NCBI RefSeq assembly: GCF_009377235.1
Contig: NZ_VMNX01000069.1
Coordinates: 1-40,327 of the forward strand
Length of the DNA stretch: 40,327 nt
DNA from: Streptomyces acidicola
Lineage (GTDB): Bacteria; Actinomycetota; Actinomycetes; Streptomycetales; Streptomycetaceae
Reading direction: 5' to 3'
A program made the translations under genes and the position numbers. Shown one piece after another: positions 6,701 through 14,176 of the stretch (positions within the stretch are counted from its first letter, which is position 1; every line of letters begins with the position of its first letter). The notes beneath the pieces were generated by a model. That model was not told the DNA's origin. It saw only the letters and a list, made by a program, of their open reading frames with translations, and did not search any database.

Positions 6701-8524
6701 CTGTCGACCGCCATCCTCACCGGTCAGCCGGTCCCCGGATCGTCACTGGAGGGCGATCTGCGGTCGCTCGGCTTCGACGTGCGGGTCGCCTCCGACGCCG
6801 GTGACGCCGAGACGCTCCTGGCCCAGGTCCCCGCCGGGCAGCGGATCGCCCTCGTCGACGCCCGCTTCGTGGGCCACGTCCACGCGCTGCGCCTCGGCCT
6901 CACCGACCCCCGCTTCCCGGCCGCCGCGCTGCCCGGCGCCGTGACCGTCCAGCCCGCCGCCCGGCAGGCCCTGACCCGCGCGGTGGCCAGCGAGGGCTCC
7001 GTGCCCACGGGTGGTACGGCTCTCGCCGTGGACGACCTCGCCGACCGCCTCGCCACCGCCCTCGACGCGGACGGTGTCGCCGTGCACCGCCCCGAACTCG
7101 GCACCCTCGTCGCCGCGGTCCCCGCCGACCCCCAGGCCCTGGACGAGGCCCGCGAGGCGGTGGCCGCCGTCGACGACGAGGCCGTCCGGCTGCGTACGGC
7201 CGTGAAGTCCCGCGACGGCTTCTTCACCACGCACTTCGTCAGCCCGTACTCCCGCTACATCGCGCGCTGGTGCGCCCGCCGCGGCCTGACCCCGAACCAG
7301 GTCACCACCGCGTCCCTGCTCACCGCCCTGATCGCGGCGGGCTGCGCGGCCACCGGCACCCGCGGCGGCTTCGTCGCGGCCGGTGTGCTGCTCATCTTCT
7401 CCTTCGTCCTCGACTGCACCGACGGACAGCTCGCCCGCTACTCCCTGCAGTACTCGACGCTCGGCGCCTGGCTCGACGCCACCTTCGACCGCGCCAAGGA
7501 GTACGCCTACTACGCGGGCCTCGCCCTCGGCGCCGCCCGCGGCGGTGACGACGTGTGGGCGCTCGCCCTCGGTGCGATGGTCCTGCAGACCTGCCGCCAT
7601 GTCGTCGACTTCTCCTTCAACGAGGCGAACGTCAACGAGCAGGGCGTCGCGGCCGCCAACACCAGCCCCACCGCGGCCCTTTCGGACAGGCTCGACAGCG
7701 TCGGCTGGACGGTGTGGGTACGCCGGATGATCGTGCTGCCCATCGGCGAACGCTGGGCGATGATCGCCGTGTTGACCGCGGTCACCACTCCTCGTATCAC
7801 CTTCTACGCGCTGCTCGTCGGCTGCGCGTTCGCTGCGACCTACACCACAGCGGGCCGGGTGCTGCGATCACTGACGCGCAAGGCGCGCAGGACGGACCGG
7901 GCCGCGCGTGCGCTGGCGGACCTCGCGGACAGCGGCCCCGTCGCGGAGGCGCTGGCGCGGCTGTTGAGCAAGCTGCCGGCCAAGCCCCCCTTCAGCGCGC
8001 GGGTCTCCGTCGCGCTGCCCAGCGCTGTGATCCTCGTCGCGGCCGCCTGGCTTGAGCCGTACGGCAGTTGGCTGCCCGTGGGCGCCGCAGCGCTGTACGT
8101 GATCACCTCGGCCGCCGCGGTGTCGCTGCCCCTGAAGGGCCGCCTGGACTGGCTCGTTCCCCCCGTCTTCCGCGCCGCCGAATACTGCACGGTCCTGGTG
8201 CTGGCGGCCAAAGCCAATGTGAACGGGGCCCTACCGGCAGCTTTCGGGCTGGTGGCGGCCGTCGCCTACCATCACTACGACACGGTGTACCGCATCCGCG
8301 GCAACGCCGGCGCGCCGCCGCACTGGCTGGTGCGGGCGATCGGCGGGCACGAAGGCAGGACGCTGCTGGTCACCGTCCTGGCCGCGCTGCTCGCGCCCAC
8401 AGAGTTCAAGGTCGCGCTCACGGCTGTCGCTGTGGCCGTGGCGCTGGTGGTGCTCGCCGAGAGCATCCGTTTCTGGGTGTCCTCCCAAGCACCCGCCGTA
8501 CACGATGAAGGAGAACCCGCATGA
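6701..8524 (+). CDS. CDP-alcohol phosphotransferase with extra N- and C-terminal domains
   Basis: A roughly 607-residue membrane protein. The central domain has the complete CDP-alcohol phosphotransferase signature D238-x2-D241-G-x2-A-R246-x8-G255-x3-D259-x3-D263, preceded by LTPNQVTTASLL. About 180 N-terminal residues look like a degenerate nucleotidyltransferase-like domain joined through VKSRDGFFTTHFV, recalling the linker of bifunctional inositol-phosphate cytidylyltransferase/phosphotransferase proteins. The C-terminal half has further membrane segments and resembles DUF5941. The reading frame opens after TGA 6692 and protein-like sequence begins at CTG 6701 (STAILTGQPVPG), with AGGGAG upstream. 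A CTG start is therefore proposed; GTG 6779 would cut into the domain. The stop overlaps the next gene (ATGA). The substrate alcohol is unknown. Confidence 0.8.
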   Translation: MSTAILTGQPVPGSSLEGDLRSLGFDVRVASDAGDAETLLAQVPAGQRIALVDARFVGHVHALRLGLTDPRFPAAALPGAVTVQPAARQALTRAVASEGSVPTGGTALAVDDLADRLATALDADGVAVHRPELGTLVAAVPADPQALDEAREAVAAVDDEAVRLRTAVKSRDGFFTTHFVSPYSRYIARWCARRGLTPNQVTTASLLTALIAAGCAATGTRGGFVAAGVLLIFSFVLDCTDGQLARYSLQYSTLGAWLDATFDRAKEYAYYAGLALGAARGGDDVWALALGAMVLQTCRHVVDFSFNEANVNEQGVAAANTSPTAALSDRLDSVGWTVWVRRMIVLPIGERWAMIAVLTAVTTPRITFYALLVGCAFAATYTTAGRVLRSLTRKARRTDRAARALADLADSGPVAEALARLLSKLPAKPPFSARVSVALPSAVILVAAAWLEPYGSWLPVGAAALYVITSAAAVSLPLKGRLDWLVPPVFRAAEYCTVLVLAAKANVNGALPAAFGLVAAVAYHHYDTVYRIRGNAGAPPHWLVRAIGGHEGRTLLVTVLAALLAPTEFKVALTAVAVAVALVVLAESIRFWVSSQAPAVHDEGEPA

Positions 8525-9273
8525 TCGGCCTCGTGCTGGCGGCCGGCGCCGGACGGCGTCTGCGCCCCTACACCGACACCCTGCCCAAGGCACTGGTGCC
8601 GGTGGGACCGGAGGGTAACGAGGAGAGCCTCACCGTCCTGGACCTGACCCTCGGCAACTTCGCCGAGATCGGTCTGAGCGAGGTCGCGATCATCGTCGGC
8701 TACCGCAAGGAGGCCGTGTACGAGCGGCGCGAGGCCCTGGAGCAGAAGTACGGCCTCAAGATCACCCTCATCGACAACGACAAGGCCGAGGAGTGGAACA
8801 ACGCCTACTCCCTGTGGTGCGGCCGTGACGCCATCAAGCACTCGGTGATCCTCGCCAACGGCGACACCGTGCACCCGGTCTCCGTAGAGAAGACCCTGCT
8901 CGCCGCCCGCGGCGACGGCAAAAGGATCATCCTCGCCGTCGACACGGTGAAGTCCCTCGCCGACGAGGAGATGAAGGTCGTCGTCGACGCCGAGAAGGGC
9001 ATGACGAAGATCACCAAGCTGATGGACCCGGCGGAGGCCTCCGGCGAGTACATCGGCGTCACCCTCATCGAGGGCGAGGCCGCCGACGAGCTGGCCGACG
9101 CGCTGAAGACGGTCTTCGAGACCGACCCGCAGCAGTTCTACGAGCACGGCTACCAGGAGCTCGTGAACCGCGGCTTCCGGATCGACGTCGCGCCCATCGG
9201 TGACGTCAGCTGGGTGGAGATCGACAACCACGACGACCTCGCCAAGGGACGTGAGATCGCGTGCCAGTACTGA
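8521..9273 (+). CDS. NTP transferase, phosphocholine/polyol-phosphate cytidylyltransferase-like
   Basis: A 250-residue soluble enzyme with the Rossmann-like nucleotidyltransferase fold. The nucleotide-binding loop is LAAGAGRRLRPYT and the sugar-nucleotidyltransferase Lys lies in LPKALVPVG (about residues 21-29). ILANGDTVHPVS provides a metal-binding Asp, and the C-terminal WVEIDNHDDLAKG supplies a second metal ligand. The internal EEWNNAYSLW resembles the NxxS region of LicC/PntC-type cytidylyltransferases, which activate phosphocholine or aminoethylphosphonate with CTP. Between two CDP-alcohol phosphotransferase genes, the simplest inference is that it makes the CDP-alcohol they use. The start overlaps the upstream stop by four bases (ATGA) and its own end overlaps the next gene by 13. 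Confidence 0.85.
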   Translation: MIGLVLAAGAGRRLRPYTDTLPKALVPVGPEGNEESLTVLDLTLGNFAEIGLSEVAIIVGYRKEAVYERREALEQKYGLKITLIDNDKAEEWNNAYSLWCGRDAIKHSVILANGDTVHPVSVEKTLLAARGDGKRIILAVDTVKSLADEEMKVVVDAEKGMTKITKLMDPAEASGEYIGVTLIEGEAADELADALKTVFETDPQQFYEHGYQELVNRGFRIDVAPIGDVSWVEIDNHDDLAKGREIACQY

Positions 9274-10325
9274 CGAGGCTCATTCCCTCGCCAGTCGTCG
9301 TCGACATCCGTCCCGGCGCGCTCGATGATCTGGCGACGATCCTGTCGGACCAGCGCATCGCGCCGTCGGGCCGGATGGCCTTCGCGATCAGCGGCGGCTC
9401 CGGCCGTGCGCTGCGCGAGCGGTTCGCCCCCGCGCTGCCGGAGGCGGACTGGTTCTGCGACGCCGACGGCACCATCGACGGCGCGGTGCGCCTCGCCGAC
9501 TCGATCAAGAAGGGCGGGCACTACGACGCCGTGATCGGACTCGGCGGCGGCAAGGTCATCGACTGCGCCAAGTACGCCGCCGCCCGCGTCGGCCTGCCGC
9601 TGGTCGCCGTGGCCACGAACCTCGCCAACGACGGTCTGTGCTCCCCGGTGGCCACGCTCGACAACGACGCGGGCCGCGGCTCGTACGGTGTGCCCAACCC
9701 GATCGGGATCGTCATCGACCTCGATGTCATCCGTGAGGCACCGGTGCGCTTCGTGCGGGCCGGGATCGGCGATGTGATCTGCAAGATCTCCGCCGTGGCC
9801 GACTGGGAGCTGTCGAGCCGGGAGACGGGCGAGAAGGTCGACGGGCTGGCTGCCGCCATGGCACGGCAGGCCGCCGAAGCGGTGCTGCGTCACCCTGGTG
9901 GCATCGGCGACGACGACTTCCTGACGACCCTGTCCGAGTCCCTCGTGCTGTGCGGGATCTCCATGTCCGTCGCCGGTGACAGCCGTCCCGCGTCGGGTGC
10001 CTGCCACGAGATCAGCCACGCGTTCGACCTGAGCTTCCCGCGGCGCAACGCCCTCCACGGCGAGCAGTGCGGCCTCGGCGGTGCGTTCGCCACGTTCCTG
10101 CGGGGCCACCACGAGATCGCGGGTCAGATGACCGAAGTCCTCCGGCACCACGGCCTGCCCGTCCTCCCGGACGAGATCGGCTTCACCGTCGAGGAGTTCG
10201 TCCAGGTCGTCGAGTTCGCCCCGCAGACCCGGCCCGGCCGCTACACGATCCTCGAACACCTCGACCTGTCCACCGACCAGATCAGGGACGCATACGCCGA
10301 CTATGCAAAAGCCATCGGTAGCTGA
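9261..10325 (+). CDS. Glycerol-1-phosphate dehydrogenase-type iron-containing alcohol dehydrogenase
   Basis: A 354-residue NAD(P)-dependent dehydrogenase of the group that includes archaeal EgsA and Bacillus AraM, which reduce dihydroxyacetone phosphate to sn-glycerol-1-phosphate. The dinucleotide loop GLGGGKVID is at residues 93-101. Metal ligands predicted from the family are Asp171 (GDVICK), His249 (ACHEISH) and His266 (LHGEQCG), all present. The SH...HGEQ spacing is the mark of this group rather than glycerol dehydrogenase. GTG 9261 is preceded by AAGGGAC and overlaps the cytidylyltransferase gene; its stop overlaps the next start by 23 bases. It presumably supplies the phosphorylated polyol for CDP activation. 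A different keto-phosphate substrate is possible. Confidence 0.8.
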   Translation: MPVLTRLIPSPVVVDIRPGALDDLATILSDQRIAPSGRMAFAISGGSGRALRERFAPALPEADWFCDADGTIDGAVRLADSIKKGGHYDAVIGLGGGKVIDCAKYAAARVGLPLVAVATNLANDGLCSPVATLDNDAGRGSYGVPNPIGIVIDLDVIREAPVRFVRAGIGDVICKISAVADWELSSRETGEKVDGLAAAMARQAAEAVLRHPGGIGDDDFLTTLSESLVLCGISMSVAGDSRPASGACHEISHAFDLSFPRRNALHGEQCGLGGAFATFLRGHHEIAGQMTEVLRHHGLPVLPDEIGFTVEEFVQVVEFAPQTRPGRYTILEHLDLSTDQIRDAYADYAKAIGS

Positions 10326-11082
10326 ACTCCGCCCGGTCGTCCACCCCCCGGGTGTCAAGGACCGGCGGAGCGGTGAGCACTGGGCCGGGCGGCTGTACAT
10401 GCGCGAGATCTCGCTGCGCATCGACCGGCACCTGGTGAACACCCGGGTCACGCCCAACCAGCTGACCTACCTGATGACCCTCTTCGGCGTCCTCGCCGCC
10501 CCGGCCCTGCTGGTGCCGGGGATCCCGGGCGCGGTGCTCGGCGTTCTGATGGTCCAGCTCTACCTGCTGCTGGACTGCGTCGACGGTGAGATAGCGCGCT
10601 GGAAGAAGCAGTACTCGCTCGCCGGGGTGTACCTGGACCGTGTCGGCGCCTACCTGTGCGACGCCGCCGTACTGGTCGGTTTCGGTCTGCGTGCCGCCGA
10701 CCTGTGGGGCTCCGGGCGGATCGACTGGCTGTGGGCCTTCCTCGGCACCCTGGCCGCCCTCGGCGCCATTCTGATCAAGGCCGAGACGGACCTCGTCGGG
10801 GTCGCCCGTCACCAGGCCGGGAAGCCACCGGTCCAGGAGTCGGCCTCCGAGCCGCGCTCCTCCGGAATGGCGCTGGCCCGTAAGGCCGCCGCCGCGCTGA
10901 AGTTCCACCGGCTCGTCCTCGGCGTCGAGGCGTCCCTGCTGATCCTGGTTCTCGCGGTCCTGGACACGGTCCGCGGCGACCTGTTCTTCTCGCGGCTCGG
11001 TGTCGCCGTACTGGCCGGCATCGCACTCCTTCAGACCCTGCTGCACCTGGTGTCCATCCTCGCCTCCAGCAGGCTGAAGTGA
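10303..11082 (+). CDS. Second CDP-alcohol phosphotransferase family protein
   Basis: A 259-residue integral membrane protein with about six hydrophobic segments and the family entry motif RVTPNQLTYLM. The signature reads D91-x2-D94-G-x2-A-R99-x8-G108-x3-D112-x3-A116. The fourth aspartate, regarded as the catalytic base in the family, is alanine (codon GCC), with Asp120 one helical turn later. It could be inactive, use another base, or bind a CDP-alcohol without transferring it. Start ATG 10303 lies inside the upstream gene and the stop overlaps the glycosyltransferase start (GTGA), so the cluster is tightly translationally coupled. The pairing with the complete phosphotransferase upstream suggests a two-component arrangement. 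Confidence 0.82.
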   Translation: MQKPSVAELRPVVHPPGVKDRRSGEHWAGRLYMREISLRIDRHLVNTRVTPNQLTYLMTLFGVLAAPALLVPGIPGAVLGVLMVQLYLLLDCVDGEIARWKKQYSLAGVYLDRVGAYLCDAAVLVGFGLRAADLWGSGRIDWLWAFLGTLAALGAILIKAETDLVGVARHQAGKPPVQESASEPRSSGMALARKAAAALKFHRLVLGVEASLLILVLAVLDTVRGDLFFSRLGVAVLAGIALLQTLLHLVSILASSRLK

Positions 11083-11963
11083 GCAGCGGCATGAAGGTCG
11101 GCGCGGTCATCATCACCATGGGCAACCGCCCCGACGAACTGCGCGCCCTCCTCGACTCGGTCGCCAAGCAGGACGGCGACCGGGTCGAGGTGGTCGTCGT
11201 CGGCAACGGCTCCCCGGTGCCGGAGGTCCCCGAGGGCGTACGCACCGTCGAACTGCCCGAGAACCTCGGCATTCCCGGCGGCCGCAACGTCGGCATCGAG
11301 GCCTTCGGCCCCGGTGGGACCGACGTCGACATCCTGCTGTTCCTCGACGACGACGGCCTGCTGGCGCGCAACGACACCGCCGAGTTGTGCCGTGCGGCCT
11401 TCGAGGCCGACCCGAAGCTCGGGATCGTCAGCTTTCGCATCGCCGACCCGGACACCGGCGTCACTCAGCGGCGCCACGTGCCCCGCCTGCGGGCCGCCGA
11501 CCCGATGCGCTCCTCCCGGGTGACCACGTTCCTCGGCGGCGCCAACGCAGTCCGTACGAAGGTTCTCGCCGAAGTAGGCGGACTTCCGGACGAATTCTTC
11601 TACGCACACGAGGAAACCGACCTGGCATGGCGGGCCCTCGACGCGGGCTGGATGATCGACTACCGGTCCGACATGGTGCTGTACCACCCCACGACCGCGC
11701 CCTCCCGGCACGCGGTCTACCACCGCATGGTCGCCCGCAACCGGGTCTGGCTCGCGCGCCGCAATCTCCCCGCGCTCCTGGTGCCCGTATACCTCGGCGT
11801 CTGGGTGCTCCTGACGCTGGTTCGGAGACCCTCGCGGGCCGCCCTGAGAGCCTGGTTCGGCGGCTTCAAGGAGGGCTGGACGACCGCGTGCGGTCCCCGC
11901 CGGGCCATGAAGTGGCGTACGGTGTGGCGTCTTACCCGATTGGGCCGACCTCCCGTCATCTGA
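11079..11963 (+). CDS. Family 2 glycosyltransferase
   Basis: A 294-residue GT-A-fold enzyme of GT2, related to WbbL-like rhamnosyl- and GlfT1-like transferases. The donor-binding strand is VGAVIITMGNRPDELRALL, the metal motif is LFLDDDG (about residues 87-93), and the catalytic segment is FFYAHEETDLAWR with ETDLAWR matching the usual E-D-x-x-W. The C-terminal VYLGVWVLLTLV could anchor it to the membrane. It probably adds a sugar to a lipid-linked intermediate on the cytosolic face. Start GTG 11079 overlaps the upstream stop by four bases; ATG 11091 is the alternative. The ABC exporter genes follow after 97 bases, consistent with glycan building before export. Confidence 0.88.
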   Translation: MSSGMKVGAVIITMGNRPDELRALLDSVAKQDGDRVEVVVVGNGSPVPEVPEGVRTVELPENLGIPGGRNVGIEAFGPGGTDVDILLFLDDDGLLARNDTAELCRAAFEADPKLGIVSFRIADPDTGVTQRRHVPRLRAADPMRSSRVTTFLGGANAVRTKVLAEVGGLPDEFFYAHEETDLAWRALDAGWMIDYRSDMVLYHPTTAPSRHAVYHRMVARNRVWLARRNLPALLVPVYLGVWVLLTLVRRPSRAALRAWFGGFKEGWTTACGPRRAMKWRTVWRLTRLGRPPVI

Positions 11964-12060
11964 CAAGCTCGATATCTGAGAGCATTCGGCGGTACCCGGT
12001 CCCAGGTTTCTGCCTAGGCCCGACCAGCCTGCGCACTTTTGAGGACGAAAGTTTCCACTT

Positions 12061-12990
12061 GTGAGTGAGACAACGCATGACGGCTCAGTCGCCGTGAGCG
12101 ACCGGCCGTCGCCCGACGAGGGACTCTCTCCCGCCGAGCTGGCCGCCAAGTACGGCCTCGCGGTCAGCGGGGCCCGGCCCGGACTCGGCGAGTACATCGC
12201 CCAGCTCTGGGGGCGGCGCCACTTCATCCTCGCCTTCTCCCAGGCGAAGCTCACCGCCCAGTACAGCCAGGCCAAGCTCGGCCAGCTCTGGCAGGTGGCG
12301 ACTCCGCTGCTCAACGCGCTGGTGTACTTCCTGATCTTCGGGTTGATCCTCAAAGCGGACAGGGGTATGGGCCGTGAGGTCTACATCCCGTTCCTGGTCA
12401 CGGGTGTCTTTGTCTTCACCTTCACGCAGAGTTCGGTGATGGCGGGCGTCCGCGCGGTCTCCGGCAACCTCGGCCTGGTGCGGGCGCTGCACTTCCCGCG
12501 CGCCTCGCTGCCGATCTCGTTCTCGCTCCAGCAGCTCCAGCAGCTGCTCTTCTCGATGATCGTGCTGTTCACCGTGGCGGTTGCCTTCGGCAGCTATCCG
12601 CGGCTGTCCTGGTTGCTGATCCTCCCGATCCTCGCCCTGCAGTTCCTCTTCAACACCGGCCTGGCGATGATCATGGCCCGGATGGGCTCCAAGACCCCCG
12701 ACCTCGCGCAGCTGATGCCGTTCGTCATGCGGACCTGGATGTACGCATCCGGCGTCATGTTCTCGATCCCCGTGATGCTCGCCGAGCACCCGGAGTGGAT
12801 CGGCGACGTCCTCCAGTGGAACCCCGCCGCCATCTACATGGACCTGATGCGCTTCGCGCTGATCGACGGCTACGGTTCCGAGAACCTGCCCCCGCATGTG
12901 TGGGCGGTCGCGGGCGGCTGGGCCGCGCTCGTCGCGCTCGGCGGCTTCGTGTACTTCTGGAAGGCGGAGGAGCGGTACGGTCGTGGCTGA
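12061..12990 (+). CDS. ABC-2 type polysaccharide/teichoic-acid exporter permease
   Basis: A 309-residue permease of the TagG/RfbA/Wzm class. A polar N-terminus of about 45 residues precedes an amphipathic stretch and about six membrane segments (for example PLLNALVYFLIFGLIL and LFSMIVLFTVAVAF). The family motif SQAKLTAQYSQAKLGQLWQV resembles the D-L-x-x-R-Y-x-x-S-x-L-G-x-x-W of Wzm proteins. It would move a lipid-linked glycan or polymer across the membrane with the ATPase encoded next. Start GTG 12061 has only AGGA about 15 bases upstream, a weak ribosome site. The C-terminal coding region overlaps the ATPase start by eight bases, so they are coupled. Confidence 0.9.
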   Translation: MSETTHDGSVAVSDRPSPDEGLSPAELAAKYGLAVSGARPGLGEYIAQLWGRRHFILAFSQAKLTAQYSQAKLGQLWQVATPLLNALVYFLIFGLILKADRGMGREVYIPFLVTGVFVFTFTQSSVMAGVRAVSGNLGLVRALHFPRASLPISFSLQQLQQLLFSMIVLFTVAVAFGSYPRLSWLLILPILALQFLFNTGLAMIMARMGSKTPDLAQLMPFVMRTWMYASGVMFSIPVMLAEHPEWIGDVLQWNPAAIYMDLMRFALIDGYGSENLPPHVWAVAGGWAALVALGGFVYFWKAEERYGRG

Positions 12991-13759
12991 GGCACGCATT
13001 CCCACCGTCATCGCGGACGAGCTGCACATCGTCTACCGCGTCAACGGCGCCAAGACCGGCAGGGGCAGTGCCACCGCCGCTCTCAGCCGCATCCTCAAGA
13101 GGGGCTCCGACGACTCGGCGCGCGGCGTGCGCAAGGTGCACGCGGTCCGGGGCGTCTCCTTCACCGCCTACCGCGGTGAGGCCATCGGCCTGATCGGCTC
13201 CAACGGCTCCGGCAAGTCCACCCTGCTGCGCGCCATCGCCGGCCTGCTCCCCGCGGAGAGCGGCAAGGTCTACACCGACGGCCAGCCCTCGCTCCTCGGC
13301 GTCAACGCGGCCCTGATGAACGATCTGACGGGCGAACGGAACGTCATCCTGGGCGGGCTCGCGATGGGCATGTCCCGCGAGCAGATCAAGGAGCGCTACC
13401 AGGGGATCGTCGACTTCTCGGGCATCAACGAGAAGGGCGACTTCATCACCCTGCCGATGCGCACCTACTCCTCCGGCATGGCGGCGCGCCTGCGCTTCTC
13501 CATCGCGGCCGCCAAGGACCACGACGTCCTCATGATCGACGAGGCTCTCGCCACCGGTGACCGCAAGTTCCAGAAGCGCTCCGAGGCCCGCATCCGCGAG
13601 CTGCGCAAGGAGGCCGGCACGGTGTTCCTGGTGAGCCACAACAACAAGTCGATCCGTGACACCTGCGACCGCGTCCTGTGGCTGGAGCGCGGCGAGCTGC
13701 GGATGGACGGGCGCACCGAGGACGTCCTCAAGGAGTACGAGAAGTTCACCGGCAAGTAG
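12983..13759 (+). CDS. ABC exporter ATP-binding protein, TagH/Wzt-type
   Basis: A 258-residue ATPase that energises the permease encoded just before it. Walker A is GSNGSGKST, the signature is YSSGMAARLRFS with the YSSGM form typical of teichoic-acid and O-antigen exporters, Walker B is VLMIDEALATGD, and the switch His is in FLVSHNN. The first 50 residues include IVYRVNGAKTGRG, as in actinobacterial TagH relatives. There is no long C-terminal substrate-recognition domain as in some Wzt proteins, so export probably does not depend on end-modification of the polymer. Start GTG 12983 is inside the permease gene. A 15-bp terminator follows 25 bases after the stop. Confidence 0.92.
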   Translation: MAEARIPTVIADELHIVYRVNGAKTGRGSATAALSRILKRGSDDSARGVRKVHAVRGVSFTAYRGEAIGLIGSNGSGKSTLLRAIAGLLPAESGKVYTDGQPSLLGVNAALMNDLTGERNVILGGLAMGMSREQIKERYQGIVDFSGINEKGDFITLPMRTYSSGMAARLRFSIAAAKDHDVLMIDEALATGDRKFQKRSEARIRELRKEAGTVFLVSHNNKSIRDTCDRVLWLERGELRMDGRTEDVLKEYEKFTGK

Positions 13760-13784
13760 CCCGAACCCTCGACACCAGCACGCA

Positions 13785-13819
13785 CCGGACCCCGCCGGAA
13801 CGCCTCCGGCGGGGTCCGG
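13785..13819 (+). terminator. Perfect 15-bp terminator ending the CDP-polyol cluster
   Basis: CCGGACCCCGCCGGA (13785-13799) pairs perfectly with TCCGGCGGGGTCCGG (13805-13819) around the loop ACGCC. It separates the exporter genes from the hopanoid operon, so the latter needs its own promoter. Confidence 0.88.
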
Positions 13820-13956
13820 ATGCAAAGGGCGGTCAACGAACTCGGCAAGGACGGTCCCGTTCGGCAAAGAAGGGACCAACTCCGGTTCCACTTAGGAATC
13901 TTGGGGCCAATTGGTGTGTTGTTGTGATGTGCGGGACACCCCGACGGAGCAGGGCG

Positions 13957-13968
13957 CGTTGTACAACG
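13957..13968. promoter_or_regulatory. 12-bp perfect palindrome upstream of hopanoid operon
   Basis: CGTTGTACAACG is a perfect palindrome 216 bases before hpnC, in the 351-base gap after the cluster terminator (13760-14110). It is a plausible operator for a dimeric regulator. The gap has an AT-richer stretch (13895-14090), but no promoter with a convincing -35/-10 pair could be assigned. Confidence 0.4.
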
Positions 13969-14110
13969 TAAGCTGTACGAGTGCCGAATCGCGGCAAGTA
14001 GGGCCATAATGCGCGACACCCGGCACCCGCCGTATTGAGCCGTCCGCCGGGCGGCGTGTCCGAAATAGTGTGTATTGCGTCGGCAGTGTAGAACGGGAGA
14101 TGTGACGGCA

Positions 14111-14176
14111 ATGGCTACGGAAACTCCCCACCTCCGCGACGCTCGGGCCGTCCCCGCGCCGGGTGACGAGCGGTGA
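14111..14176 (+). CDS. 21-codon leader ORF coupled to hpnC
   Basis: ATG 14111 opens a short ORF beginning MATETPHLRDAR whose stop TGA (14174-14176) overlaps the GTG start of hpnC (GTGA). GGGAG lies 11 bases upstream. The overlap suggests that hpnC, which has no strong ribosome site of its own, is reached by translational coupling from this ORF. It could be a regulatory leader; the peptide has no recognisable domain. Confidence 0.45.
   Translation: MATETPHLRDARAVPAPGDER

Noticed and set aside
6701..13759. Phosphonate biosynthesis cluster
   Set aside because: The cytidylyltransferase resembles PntC, but there is no phosphoenolpyruvate mutase, decarboxylase or aminotransferase that a phosphonate pathway needs.
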